52,239 nucleotides of DNA from an uncultured Microbulbifer sp. GTDB taxonomy: Bacteria > Pseudomonadota > Gammaproteobacteria > Pseudomonadales > Cellvibrionaceae. Positions 35,043 through 44,450 of the stretch are shown piece by piece (within the stretch, counting starts at the first letter, position 1; each line of letters starts with the position of its first letter). Under the pieces are notes generated by a model that was given only the letters and a program-made list of their open reading frames with translations, ran no database searches and was not told the DNA's origin. The stretch spans positions 1 to 52,239 of the forward strand of contig NZ_CANMKV010000031.1 of assembly GCF_947498635.1 (NCBI RefSeq), read 5' to 3'. The translations under genes were made by a program, and so were the position numbers.

Positions 35043-36427
35043 CTGATATCTCCGCTTTGAAAGCGAATCTCCACGGTATCAAGGTCGAGGACGATCCACG
35101 GATAGTGAGAAAAAAGAGTCGGGATTTCTTCTGGTTCTCCCCAGTCCTTAAAGAGCAACTTGATGGTGTGACAGGTGATCTGCTGGTCAGCCCGAAGAAT
35201 GTTGACGAGGCCATCCGCGTTCTAAAGGCGTGCTATGCCGCGGACATTCCGGTGACAGCTCGAGGGGCAGGGACCGGCAATTATGGTCAGGCCATGCCAC
35301 TTTCCGGTGGCGTTGTCCTGGACTTGTCAGAAATGGATGCTGTTATGGACATTAATTCAGGCGTTGTTGTTGCCGAGCCTGGAGCCGTTATGGCGGATAT
35401 CGATGCGCAGACGATATCCCGGACCGGTCATGCGCTGCGCATACATCCCTCCACATACCGTATCGCGACGATTGGAGGATTTCTCGCGAGTGGAGCTGCG
35501 GGAGTTGGTTCAGTGAATTGGGGTGGGCTCAGGGATCTGGGCAACGTCATCCGTTTACGAATGGTAACCATGGAGCCGGAGCCGAAAGTTCTGGAGCTGA
35601 CAGGCAGTGATGTACAAAAGGTTCTACACGCTTACGGTACGACAGGCATCATCACCGAGATCGAAGTACCACTGACGGAAGCTTATGACTGGGTCGATGT
35701 GCTCGTCGGTTTTGATGATTTTATAAACGCGATCCGTTTTTCCGAAGAGCTGGCCAACATGGATGGCCTTTTGACAAAAAATATCACTGCGATTGAGGCG
35801 CCGTTGCCCTATGACTATTTTTTGCGACACAAAAAATTTATCCGCAAGGAGCAGTCCGTTGTTGTTGCCATGGGGGCATTGGATGGACTCCTGAGCCGAT
35901 CATCAGGTGCTGGGATGTTGTACCGCTCCGATAGGGCAACCGCCGAAGATATCGCGCATTTGCCTCCGGCTTATGAATTCGCCTGGAACCACACAACCTT
36001 GCGAGGCTTAAGTGTTGATCCGTCAATTACTTATCTTCAGGTGCGTTATCCTGATGTGAACCCGCTTGAGACAGTCAGCAAGTTGCAGGGCATATTTGCT
36101 GAAGAGTTGCAGGACCATCTGGAGTTTATCCGCTACAACGGACGCCTAGTCCCCATTGGTCTGCCCATTGTTTGCTTCACGGATAAAGCCCGGCTTGATG
36201 AAATTATCAAGCGGCATGAGGCGCTCGGGTGTACGATTTTCAATCCGCACCGCTACACCCTGGAAGAAGGGGTTATGAAGCAAATCGACCCGGTGCTACT
36301 TGCATTCAAAAGGCAGACGGACCCCAAGGGGCTACTCAATCCGGGCAAGATGATCGCCTGGGACCATCCCGACTATAGGTTTGATAGTGATCAAGGGTTT
36401 TTGTTTCCGGGTTTGCAGCGTTCGTAA
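35039..36427 (+). CDS. FAD-binding oxidoreductase (GlcD/lactate-dehydrogenase type)
   Basis: 462 aa. An FAD_binding_4 (PCMH-type) domain is clear: LVSPKNVDEAIRVLKAC, IPVTARGAGTGNYGQAMPLSGGVVLDL, then VVVAEPGAVMADID and the IGGFLASGAAGVGSVNWGGLRD loop. The C-terminal FAD-oxidase part ends with DPKGLLNPGKMI, the classic motif. It oxidises a hydroxy-acid or similar with FAD. Its start overlaps the stop of the decayed deaminase gene, suggesting it came from a purine/pyrimidine-breakdown operon and may have lost its partner. Substrate unknown. Confidence 0.85.
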   Translation: MTDISALKANLHGIKVEDDPRIVRKKSRDFFWFSPVLKEQLDGVTGDLLVSPKNVDEAIRVLKACYAADIPVTARGAGTGNYGQAMPLSGGVVLDLSEMDAVMDINSGVVVAEPGAVMADIDAQTISRTGHALRIHPSTYRIATIGGFLASGAAGVGSVNWGGLRDLGNVIRLRMVTMEPEPKVLELTGSDVQKVLHAYGTTGIITEIEVPLTEAYDWVDVLVGFDDFINAIRFSEELANMDGLLTKNITAIEAPLPYDYFLRHKKFIRKEQSVVVAMGALDGLLSRSSGAGMLYRSDRATAEDIAHLPPAYEFAWNHTTLRGLSVDPSITYLQVRYPDVNPLETVSKLQGIFAEELQDHLEFIRYNGRLVPIGLPIVCFTDKARLDEIIKRHEALGCTIFNPHRYTLEEGVMKQIDPVLLAFKRQTDPKGLLNPGKMIAWDHPDYRFDSDQGFLFPGLQRS

Positions 36428-36551
36428 ACTTACGCTGTTCACTGGAGCCTCGATAGGCAGAATAGTCGGATAATTAAAGACTTAAGGGCAAAGTGCATGG
36501 ATGTTCTCGCTCATCCCTGCGAAACGAGTGTTGATGCTGTTTTAGCCGGAG

Positions 36552-37721
36552 CTATGTTTCCATTTCTCTCCAAATTACAGCGGGAACTTTATTGGTTCGT
36601 GTAACCCTCTGTAGTTTTTGTACCCGTTTTACCAGAAATGAGTTGGGGTATTGATGGACCATTGAAGCTAAATTGTGAATGCCGTTTAATATTTGTTTAC
36701 TTACCTGCTTCGGTTCGGCAGCGCCAGTGAAAGTAATGGTAAAGACACTGGCCTCCCTGATAGCTGTCTCTTTTTTGCTTCGTGTGAGAATCAGCTGGAC
36801 CTCCTCAACACCAGGAACCTGCTCTGCGAGTTCGATGACTTTACCAGTACTGATCAGTGCACTCAGTAGGCTTACTGAATCATCCGCACGCCCTTCAATA
36901 ACTAGCGCCTCTGAGCGCCCACAGCGGCAGCTGGCCGGTTTAATCCTATCGCCCAATCGATAACGTAAGAGGGGTACTGTCCAACCATTGCCAATACGTG
37001 TAAGTAAAGCCCCGCGCTCCTGAGGCTCTATTAGTTGATCCGCCAAAAGGTGATAGGTGTCGCGGTCACACTCGGGACCATTGACCGCAATACTATGAGT
37101 TTCCACTGAACCATAGTCACACCAGAAGCCGGCACTGGGGAAGGCTTTGCGCACAGTTCTATATTTTTTCTCGGTCCAGGGTTCGGCCAACCAGATAATG
37201 GTATTGATTGCCAGCTCATCACCTCGATCCAAGATTCCCTTAGCGAAGTCAGCCAATCCAGTAGGAGCACCGGCTAGTGTATTAACGCCGACTTTCCGGA
37301 ACATGGGCAGCCAAGTAGCGACTTCCGCTGGTGTAAAAGGCCCTGTAGGTGCGCTTACAGCCCGGCTTTGTTCCACAAGGGCTTGAATGAAATAATGGGC
37401 ACCCCATAGTCGCCCCGGATTAAATAGATTAAGAACCACATTGCCCGGTCCGAGTGGACGCCACTCGGATAACAGCCTCCCTAAAGCCTGATGAAAGGGG
37501 GTGTACGCCAGTTTGGGGTTACCTGTAGTCCCGCCGCTAGACATTAAGATGGCACCATTCTCGCGAGCAAAAGCCCCAGTGATTCGCAGTATTTCCTCCG
37601 GGCCACTGATTGGTAGATCTTCTATACAGCGGGCACCATCCCGAACTTTGAGACCGCCGTGTTTGGATATTTCCCTGGCATGGGTTATTAATTCATCCCA
37701 CTCGATATTCCCTATACTCAT
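36552..37721 (-). CDS. PaaK/LuxE-like adenylate-forming ligase
   Basis: 389 aa. The ATP-binding motif SSGGTTGNPKLAYTP (59-73), the FWCDYGSVET substrate/adenine motif and YRLGDR are those of phenylacetate-CoA-ligase-like enzymes in the ANL superfamily. CRCGRSEALVIEGR carries the Cys pair typical of PaaK-type members. It should activate a carboxylic acid as an acyl-adenylate and pass it to CoA or another acceptor. It is the last gene of the minus-strand cluster 36552-44171 and follows the methyltransferase gene by 41 bp. Confidence 0.82.
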   Translation of the reverse strand: MSIGNIEWDELITHAREISKHGGLKVRDGARCIEDLPISGPEEILRITGAFARENGAILMSSGGTTGNPKLAYTPFHQALGRLLSEWRPLGPGNVVLNLFNPGRLWGAHYFIQALVEQSRAVSAPTGPFTPAEVATWLPMFRKVGVNTLAGAPTGLADFAKGILDRGDELAINTIIWLAEPWTEKKYRTVRKAFPSAGFWCDYGSVETHSIAVNGPECDRDTYHLLADQLIEPQERGALLTRIGNGWTVPLLRYRLGDRIKPASCRCGRSEALVIEGRADDSVSLLSALISTGKVIELAEQVPGVEEVQLILTRSKKETAIREASVFTITFTGAAEPKQVSKQILNGIHNLASMVHQYPNSFLVKRVQKLQRVTRTNKVPAVIWREMET

Positions 37722-37762
37722 ACTTAGCAGCCTTTATGCTTTTGCTCCATTTGTGTGCTTTT

Positions 37763-38785
37763 TTAACGTTTTTTGGCCGAGATTACAGAGAAGTAACCCA
37801 GTGATGGGTACGTTTGTGGTGCCTCAAAACCAGCATTAACCAATAGTTTATAAAGTTCGGGCTCAGAAAATAATTGAGCACCGTGGTTCATATATAGATG
37901 AAAGGAGAATAAGCTGGGTGTAAGGCGCTTCTCGTCATAGAGCATATCGTGAATGAAAATGTAGCCCCCGCTGGGTAATAAACAGAAAGCTTTTTCAACT
38001 AATGACTGACCGACAGGCTCAAGCCAATCATGCAGCACATTACTAAAACAGATCCCATCAAAGCCTTTGGGCCACTCTGCACTAAATAAATCCCCTTTCA
38101 CAATGGTAATTTGTTCGGTTTTTTTGAATTTCTGTACATACTCTTTGGCAGCCTCACAAACTGGGGCAAGGTCAAAGAGTAGGGCACTGCGTTCAGGATA
38201 GGTATCGCAGAAAGCGAGTGCAATCGTCCCAGAACCGGCACCGGCATCCAGCAAAGTCTTCACTGGGCTAAACATACCCTTTGAGGCCGCGGTTACAGCG
38301 GAAGCGAAACCTTGTGAGTGCATTAGATGGGTAAAGGCTGCAGCCGAGTCACTATCCATCTCGCCTTGCTGCCACATATCTGTTACGGAATGACCTTTGC
38401 ATTCAAGTTCATATTCACGTTTAAGACTGGTTAAAATCTTTTTATCCAAGTGATTGATGTCATAGATTGCGAAAGGGTCCAGCAGAACTTCTCCCCAATA
38501 ATAGGGGCTACTTTTATTCAGGTAATTTTCAGTAAGTTCAGAGTTCGTAAAGTGTTGGTCTTCAATGTTGACGTAGCCCAAGTGATGGAGTGCCAAAAGG
38601 TATAGCTGCATACCTTTATTGCTGAGTTGTAATTTCTCTGCTAGTGCTGCACTTGTGTTATAACCTTCATTAATCAGCCCGGCAATATCAAGTTGTGCTG
38701 CGACTTTAAGGCAGGCAAAAGTATAGTTGCCCATTAGGCGATCCCAGAGTGGGGAGTCCGATGCGGTCGGTGCTTGTATATGCAT
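37763..38785 (-). CDS. SAM-dependent O-methyltransferase-like protein
   Basis: 340 aa with an N-terminal winged-helix dimerisation domain (LDIAGLINEGYNTSAALAEKL region) and a C-terminal class I methyltransferase. Motif I is LDAGAGSGTIALAF (about 180-193), and NVLHDWLEPV carries the conserved catalytic His of COMT/ASMT-type O-methyltransferases. This family methylates hydroxyl groups of small, often aromatic, metabolites. It lies in the CoA/redox cluster, so it may modify the pathway product. Confidence 0.85.
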   Translation of the reverse strand: MHIQAPTASDSPLWDRLMGNYTFACLKVAAQLDIAGLINEGYNTSAALAEKLQLSNKGMQLYLLALHHLGYVNIEDQHFTNSELTENYLNKSSPYYWGEVLLDPFAIYDINHLDKKILTSLKREYELECKGHSVTDMWQQGEMDSDSAAAFTHLMHSQGFASAVTAASKGMFSPVKTLLDAGAGSGTIALAFCDTYPERSALLFDLAPVCEAAKEYVQKFKKTEQITIVKGDLFSAEWPKGFDGICFSNVLHDWLEPVGQSLVEKAFCLLPSGGYIFIHDMLYDEKRLTPSLFSFHLYMNHGAQLFSEPELYKLLVNAGFEAPQTYPSLGYFSVISAKKR

Positions 38786-38813
38786 TAGGCACTCCTTCCT
38801 TGAGTTGACAATT

Positions 38814-40028
38814 TTAGCGGTAGTGGATTACACCAGTTTTATACAGTTCTTCTATCTCTTCTCCAGTAAGCCCCACTTTGCTTAAAATTTCCCTTGTGTT
38901 TTCGCCGTAGAGAGGAGCCTCCTGGAATTCCATTGCTGGAGTATCCCCAATAGAAAAGGGTGCGCTTAGGTATTTGATCGATTCCCGGCACTTGCTGCGA
39001 GTATAAGGAATTGAAACAATCTTGCCGTTATTACGGACATAGGAGTTGTTTAAAGCTTGAGCGATGTTATAAACAGGAGCACAGGGAACTTTCCCCTCCA
39101 TCTGGTTAGCCCATTCTGCAGTGGTTTTTTTCTGGAAGAGGCGATCCAGGGTCTCGGTTAACGCTTCCCTGTGCTGTATTCTATCCGCATTTGATTGAAA
39201 GCGTGGATCCTCTTTGAGAGCATTTTCATTGAGCTCCATACATAGGATTTCCCAAAATTTTTGTGTTAAGCAGGCAACATAGAACCATCCATCGGCGGTT
39301 TTCACCAGTTGAGAAGGTGCCTGTGATGCGTGAGCAGAGCGTGGCTGCTTACCAGAAGTTACCCCCTCATTGAGGAACCATAGGCCCTGATAACAAAGGC
39401 AGTTGAGGGCAATATCAAACAAGTTTGTATCGAAATCGCCACCTTTACCTGTGATTTCGGTGCGCAGCAACCCAGAAACGGTACACAGTGCCGAATACAC
39501 GCTCCCCAGTAAATCGACGACAGATACCCCAACTTTGGTGGGTATAGAACCTGGCTCTCCTGTGACCGACATCCAGCCGGTCTCTGCCTGCATGAGAAAA
39601 TCATAGCCGGGCCAGCTTTTTCTATTGTTATCTCGGCCGTATCCAGAAAGGTGGGTACAAACGATTTTAGGATTGACAACTTTTAACTCTTCATATGTAA
39701 CTCCAAGCTCCTCTGGTAAAGAACCGCGAAAGTTATCAATGACTGCGTCCGATTTAGAGACAAGCTTTAGGAAGACGTTTCTCCCGTCTGGCGTTCGAAT
39801 ATCCAATGCCAGGCTTTTCTTATTGTGGAGCGTTGACTCTCCACTTTCGTTATCTTCCTTATTCTCATCGAGATACAATGAGCCCATTCTTCTTAATGGG
39901 TTTCCATTTTGTTTAGGGTCCTCAATATTAATAACTTCGGCGCCTAACATGGCCAATAATGTGCCATGAAAAGAGCCTGCGCCCCAGGTTTCGAAGGAAA
40001 GAATGCGCTTATCTTGGAGAGGTAGCAT
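38814..40028 (-). CDS. Family III CoA-transferase (CaiB/BaiF type)
   Basis: 404 aa. Signatures: VINIEDPKQNGNPLRRMG near the N-terminus, the NKKSLALDIRTPDGRNVFLKLV block, DAVIDNFRGSLPEELG, and GYDFLMQAETGWMSVTG holding the catalytic Asp. Family III enzymes move CoA from one acid to another without free intermediates. Its start lies upstream of a 300-bp gap, and it is followed 28 bp downstream by the methyltransferase. The donor and acceptor acids are unknown. Confidence 0.9.
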   Translation of the reverse strand: MLPLQDKRILSFETWGAGSFHGTLLAMLGAEVINIEDPKQNGNPLRRMGSLYLDENKEDNESGESTLHNKKSLALDIRTPDGRNVFLKLVSKSDAVIDNFRGSLPEELGVTYEELKVVNPKIVCTHLSGYGRDNNRKSWPGYDFLMQAETGWMSVTGEPGSIPTKVGVSVVDLLGSVYSALCTVSGLLRTEITGKGGDFDTNLFDIALNCLCYQGLWFLNEGVTSGKQPRSAHASQAPSQLVKTADGWFYVACLTQKFWEILCMELNENALKEDPRFQSNADRIQHREALTETLDRLFQKKTTAEWANQMEGKVPCAPVYNIAQALNNSYVRNNGKIVSIPYTRSKCRESIKYLSAPFSIGDTPAMEFQEAPLYGENTREILSKVGLTGEEIEELYKTGVIHYR

Positions 40029-40329
40029 TATGATAAGACCACTGTAATATTAGATATAGCTAACAATAGTCCGATATGAGCGCTGATGGATTGTTATACC
40101 ACTTCAATTCGAAGTCGCCTATGGCTTTGAAGGGGATGATGTCATCCCGCTTTGGATAAAAAATTGATTTCTGAAGCCGATGCCAATGATTTTTCCTTGA
40201 AGCCTGAAGGAAGCTATAGGCATGTCGTATCTGGTTGCGAAAAACCTTGGATAATGCATATATTGGACATAAACCGCGTGAATAGTCTTACGTCAGGCTT
40301 GGTTTTTAGAGGTTCGTTAGCTGAAGATA
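40029..40329. other. Gap between CoA-transferase and quinone oxidoreductase genes
   Basis: 301 bases. A 62-codon plus-strand frame (40152-40340, TTG start) has no ribosome-binding site and antisense overlap with the oxidoreductase end; I leave it uncalled. The gap probably holds a secondary promoter for 40028-36552, but I cannot fix one. Confidence 0.35.
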
Positions 40330-41319
40330 TCAGTCAATAGTGACTACGACTTTACCCATGGCTTGCCCACTGGCTAACCGTTCATGGGCTTTACCAATAT
40401 CAGCTAGTCCATAGGATGTTTCGTCAAGTACTGGTCTGAGGCCATCCTCTTCAACAATAGACTTCAACGCTTTTAAAATGACACCATGCTTTTCACGATA
40501 AAAATTATGCAACATTGGGATAAGCATAAATACGACATGTAAAGATAGTCCTTTGAGGTGTGCTGTTGTTAGATCAAGTTCAACCATGGCAACCGTTGAG
40601 ATAACTTGGCCATTGAGCGCAGATGCTTGAAATGAATTTAACATATTTGTACCACCAACGGAGTCAAACACAATATTGAAACCATCTCCCTTAGTGTATT
40701 TTTGTACATAGTCCTCTACTGATTCCTTTTTATAGTTGATAGGTGTCGCACCAAGTTGCTCTATCATCTTCATCTGTGGCTCACCAGAACCTGTTGAAAA
40801 CACATCGGAACCAAAGTGCTTGGCTAGCTGTAAAGCAATATGACCAACTCCACCTGATCCACCATGGACTAGTACTCTCTGACCTGCTTGTATCCCCGCG
40901 CGTTGCCAGCCTTCATAGGCAGTAATACCAACTAATGGTAATGCAGCAGCCTCGCGCATACTTAAATTGGATGGTTTCAATGCTATTAATTTTGCATCTG
41001 AAACCATATATTCAGCCAGGGTCCCAGGTAGATTTGCTAATCCACCGGCACAACCATAAACTTCATCGCCAATTTTATAATCGGTTACACCATCACCAAT
41101 TTCTTCAATTGTGCCAGAGAAATCCATACCCAAAATTGCGGGTAAGGGCGGAGAAAAAGGCAGTTCCTCCCCCATTTCTCTTAGCATTGTATCTACAGTG
41201 TTGACACTGGTTGCAGAGATTTTTATCAGTACATGTCCACTTTTGATGGTCGGCTTTTTTACGGTTACTTTTTTAAATACATCTGGGCTGCCGAAGGCGT
41301 TAATGATCATTGCTTTCAT
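40330..41319 (-). CDS. Zinc-independent quinone oxidoreductase-like MDR protein
   Basis: 329 aa medium-chain dehydrogenase/reductase. The N-terminal GroES-like part contains ILGMDFSGTIEEIG and YKIGDEVYGCAGG; the NADPH site is VHGGSGGVGHIALQLAKHF, and structural-zinc cysteines are absent, as in QOR-type enzymes. It reduces quinones, enones or enoyl-thioesters with NADPH. Within the cluster an enone/enoyl reduction is plausible. A strong hairpin lies directly upstream. Confidence 0.88.
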   Translation of the reverse strand: MKAMIINAFGSPDVFKKVTVKKPTIKSGHVLIKISATSVNTVDTMLREMGEELPFSPPLPAILGMDFSGTIEEIGDGVTDYKIGDEVYGCAGGLANLPGTLAEYMVSDAKLIALKPSNLSMREAAALPLVGITAYEGWQRAGIQAGQRVLVHGGSGGVGHIALQLAKHFGSDVFSTGSGEPQMKMIEQLGATPINYKKESVEDYVQKYTKGDGFNIVFDSVGGTNMLNSFQASALNGQVISTVAMVELDLTTAHLKGLSLHVVFMLIPMLHNFYREKHGVILKALKSIVEEDGLRPVLDETSYGLADIGKAHERLASGQAMGKVVVTID

Positions 41320-41422
41320 TTACAGTTTCTCGAAATTAATTGGTGGTCAGGTAAATTAAGAAGCACTCTTAATGTGATTGTTTGACTAAGACTCGAAAAT
41401 CCATCACCATATTTTTTAGTTG

Positions 41423-41461
41423 AAAGGGTGTTATTGATTTATATACACAATAACACCCTTT
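41423..41461. terminator. Perfect 14-bp hairpin inside the gene cluster
   Basis: AAAGGGTGTTATTG (41423-41436) pairs with CAATAACACCCTTT (41448-41461), loop 11 nt. It lies 7 bp past the enoyl-CoA hydratase stop and about 100 bp before the next minus-strand gene. On the minus strand ACTAAAAAATATGG follows, not a U-run, so termination may be partial. Confidence 0.75.
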
Positions 41462-41467
41462 GTAAGT

Positions 41468-42316
41468 TTAATTAATATTTTGCACCTTCATTACGAGTTC
41501 ATTCCAATTGCGCTGATTTTCAATGTCATGCTCTAATCCTTGCTGATCCGCGATTGAGAATCGTTTTAGTGCGGGTGTTTTACTGGTTGCTTGGTATAGC
41601 CAGTAGGCTTCTGCTTTCAATGCCTCATCAATTGGTTTGTCGATTGATTCATATACAGCCTGCTTACACGCATTGATAGATTCAGCAGGGAATCGTGCAA
41701 TTCTTTTTGCTAGAATGCCTACATATTCGTTGATTTCACCAGGGTCAAGTGCTTTATTAATTGTTCCAAATTCCTCTGCTTCATCCGCATCGAAGTCTCG
41801 GGCACTTAGAATGATCTCCAGCGCTCTCCCTAAGCCGGTCTGGCGAGCCATCCGAGATGCACCACCGCCGCAGGGCAGAATTCCCATACCAACTTCCATT
41901 TGCATAAACTTAAATTTGCCACGTGCGGCAAAGCGCATATCCATTGCCAATGCCAACTCGTGGCCGCCGCCTCGAGCAAAGCCTTCTAGTTTGGCAATGG
42001 TTGCCTGTGGAACTTTACTAATTCGCTCACAAACTGCTTGTAAATCGAGTAACTTGACTTCTTCACGGGATATTGCCTCATCAGACATATCCTTTAAGAG
42101 CTCGGTATCATAATGGCAGACCCAAATTTCAGGGTTTGCCGATTGAAAAACTACCACTTTGGTATTGCGATCCCGTTCCAGACGCATGGCTAAATTGTTA
42201 AGGTCCGCCAGCATTTCTTGCCCCTGGACATTAACTGGCCCAAAATCAAATGTGACCGTTAAAATGCCTTCCTTTTGAGCGGTTGAGAATGTAGTAAAGC
42301 CTTCATACTTCATCAT
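41468..42316 (-). CDS. Enoyl-CoA hydratase/isomerase family protein
   Basis: 282 aa crotonase-fold protein. The oxyanion-hole segments are visible: QSANPEIWVCHYD for the first and GFARGGGHELALAMDMRFAA for the second, then GMGILPCGGGASRMARQTGLGRALEIILSARDFDADEAEEFG. The catalytic Glu expected near PCGGG positions is not obvious, so the exact reaction (hydratase, isomerase, decarboxylase) is open. It sits between the SDR and the QOR genes on the same strand. Confidence 0.88.
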   Translation of the reverse strand: MMKYEGFTTFSTAQKEGILTVTFDFGPVNVQGQEMLADLNNLAMRLERDRNTKVVVFQSANPEIWVCHYDTELLKDMSDEAISREEVKLLDLQAVCERISKVPQATIAKLEGFARGGGHELALAMDMRFAARGKFKFMQMEVGMGILPCGGGASRMARQTGLGRALEIILSARDFDADEAEEFGTINKALDPGEINEYVGILAKRIARFPAESINACKQAVYESIDKPIDEALKAEAYWLYQATSKTPALKRFSIADQQGLEHDIENQRNWNELVMKVQNIN

Positions 42317-42368
42317 TATGTCCTTTTAGGGGGGGAAGGTATTAGTTGTTTAAGTTACAGGTTATGGA

Positions 42369-43187
42369 TTAGGGGATTTGAGCCCCTAACTCATTAGCAA
42401 CGCGTTCAATTTCTAAAATAAGCAATTTACTCTTTGCCTCATCAAGAGCATCGGGGTGTGGCTGAGACCAATTACCCAGGTCGTTATCAAAGTACTTGCC
42501 GGTAGCACTGGAGAATTCATCACTAAGAGCTGCTCGAACCAATACATTAGCCCCAATACCGATATCTCTCCCAAGCGAGCCATAAGCCTCTTTGACCATT
42601 TTGCTGCCCAGGAATGATGCCGGGTTAATGGCAATAAATGCTGGGGCTTTATTGTCAAGGGATTTGGATAATTGGAATGTCCACATCGTAATAGCCAGTT
42701 TACTCTGGGCATAAGCATCACTATCGGAAAGAAGTTGCTCACCTTTAAGCGCTTCCAGATTCACAGGCGCTTGGGCGGCAGAGGATAGATTGATGATACG
42801 GCCATTACTATTGAACAGAGGTAAAAGGTGCTTGGTTAATATATATGGTGCAATAGTATTTACGATAAAACGAATATCGTACCCTGAGTCTGTAACCGGG
42901 TTAGGTATTTTAAGTACACCAGCATTGTTTATTAGTACGTCAATATTTGAATAATGATTTTTAACTTTTACTGCCAGTGCCTCAACTTCAGATAGGTTAG
43001 TGAGATCTGCCAGAAAAATATCTATTGTGGTTTCAGGGTAATCTTGTGAGATGCTTTTCGTTACCTGTGCCAGTTTAGACTTGCTTCTGCCATGCAACAG
43101 TAAAGTATGGCCTTTTGACGCTAATAGCTTTGCCGTTTCCAGTCCAATACCATCAGTTGCGCCTGTTAGTAAAATTGTCTTCTTCAT
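42369..43187 (-). CDS. Short-chain dehydrogenase/reductase
   Basis: 272 aa classical SDR. The cofactor motif is TGATDGIGLETAKLL (9-23), with HGRSKSKL suggesting NADP preference; NNAGVL, the catalytic Ser in INLSSAAQ, and Tyr/Lys in YAQSKLAI are all present. It interconverts a hydroxyl and a ketone. The next gene upstream (luciferase-like) ends only 9 bp away, so they are co-transcribed. Confidence 0.9.
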   Translation of the reverse strand: MKKTILLTGATDGIGLETAKLLASKGHTLLLHGRSKSKLAQVTKSISQDYPETTIDIFLADLTNLSEVEALAVKVKNHYSNIDVLINNAGVLKIPNPVTDSGYDIRFIVNTIAPYILTKHLLPLFNSNGRIINLSSAAQAPVNLEALKGEQLLSDSDAYAQSKLAITMWTFQLSKSLDNKAPAFIAINPASFLGSKMVKEAYGSLGRDIGIGANVLVRAALSDEFSSATGKYFDNDLGNWSQPHPDALDEAKSKLLILEIERVANELGAQIP

Positions 43188-43196
43188 TAATTATTC

Positions 43197-44171
43197 CTAT
43201 CCTTTCAACTCTGGAAGAATATTTGTAGCAATCTGTTGAAGTGTTTCTTGTACGTCGCGTTTATTAAAGCGTAGATTAAGCGCAATATGATTAATGCCAA
43301 TTGCCGCTCTTGACTTCAAATACACAGCTAATTGATTGATGCCGATGCGAAACCCCAAATGTATTGGTTGTGGCGGACAATCAGGGTCGCCAATAACATC
43401 AATATACAGTGGCTCCATAACTGGCTTGGCCGGGACCTCTTCTCTGCAGATGTTTTTTCTTAGTTGTTTGATAAAATGCTTCTGCTCTGCATGGGGCCTG
43501 GGGTATGTAATCCATCCGTCGCCATTGCTCACTAGCCAATCTGGGGCCTGCTGGGAGGACCCTGTTATTAGTAATGGCACTTGTTGGCCATAAGGCTTTG
43601 GCAAAAGGTCCACTTCGCCAGATACTGCCCCAAGACGATTGTCAAAATGAGGGTAGGGGGCTGTTATTTTTCGAATGTATTCGTAACTCTCACGAAAAAT
43701 CGCCCCCCTCTCCTTATAAGGAACATTCATCGCTGGGTACTCTTCAGGGCGATCGCCGCTGGCAATGCCAAGGATAAATCGCCCTCCGGAGAGGTGATCA
43801 ACCGAGGCAGCTGCTTTTGCAACGTGTGCTGGGTGGCGTAATGGCAAAATAAGACTCGCTACGCCGAGGCTAATCTTTGAAGTAGCACCTGCAAGTAATC
43901 CAAGATAGACGAAAGGGTCAAACACTTGCCCGGCATCACCAAATGAAGGCACATTGAACGGCACGTCTCTTAGCCAAACGGCGCTAAAACCTAGCTCCTC
44001 AGCGAGTTGAACTCTCTCAATATGATCTGCCATAGTTGGCACAGAGGTTGCCGAGTAGTTTTCAATAGGGACGACTATGCCTAAAGAAAGTCGTCCAGGC
44101 TTAAATACGCTATTGAAGCCAGTATTGATTTCGGGAAACCAACCATCTCTATCTCTTTGGCCAGAAGTCAC
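43197..44171 (-). CDS. Luciferase-like (LLM) flavin oxidoreductase
   Basis: 324 aa TIM-barrel protein. LSLGIVVPIENY, LAEELGFSAVWLRDVPF, GVASLILPLRHPAHVAKAAASVDHLSGGRFILGIASGDRPEEY and VPLLITGSSQQAPDWL are diagnostic of the bacterial luciferase-like family; the subgroup looks like the BA3436-type luciferase-like oxidoreductases. These use FMN or F420 to oxidise or hydroxylate small molecules. It is the first gene of the seven-gene cluster and divergent from a LysR gene. Confidence 0.87.
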   Translation of the reverse strand: MTSGQRDRDGWFPEINTGFNSVFKPGRLSLGIVVPIENYSATSVPTMADHIERVQLAEELGFSAVWLRDVPFNVPSFGDAGQVFDPFVYLGLLAGATSKISLGVASLILPLRHPAHVAKAAASVDHLSGGRFILGIASGDRPEEYPAMNVPYKERGAIFRESYEYIRKITAPYPHFDNRLGAVSGEVDLLPKPYGQQVPLLITGSSQQAPDWLVSNGDGWITYPRPHAEQKHFIKQLRKNICREEVPAKPVMEPLYIDVIGDPDCPPQPIHLGFRIGINQLAVYLKSRAAIGINHIALNLRFNKRDVQETLQQIATNILPELKG

Positions 44172-44450
44172 TAAACATCCCCTTCAACATAGTTGACACA
44201 ACGGGTTATGGTTGTTGGCATTGCCATGTCCTTTGCACAATTGGGATCATTCGGTCATATCCCATAAATGTTCAGAAGAAAGAAAATTACATCTATCGAT
44301 CTCCTCTAATCGCGAACGAAATTCCTGTTATTGCTTGGCTACAAGCCCTTTGAGGGCAACTACTCAACAGTTGGGCAAAGCCTAATTCATTGGTTATTGC
44401 GAATAAATGATGTATAAATGGATTCAGAATACTGATTTTGGATATAATTA
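44172..44450. promoter_or_regulatory. Divergent LLM-cluster/LysR intergenic region
   Basis: 279 bases between divergent genes. It should contain the LysR site and both promoters. No perfect T-N11-A dyad was found; an AT-rich stretch near 44390-44445 (including TATAATTA just before the LysR GTG) resembles a -10 region. Confidence 0.4.

Noticed and set aside
40152..40340. 62-codon TTG ORF between the CoA-transferase and oxidoreductase genes
   Set aside because: No Shine-Dalgarno, overlaps the end of the oxidoreductase gene and resembles nothing.
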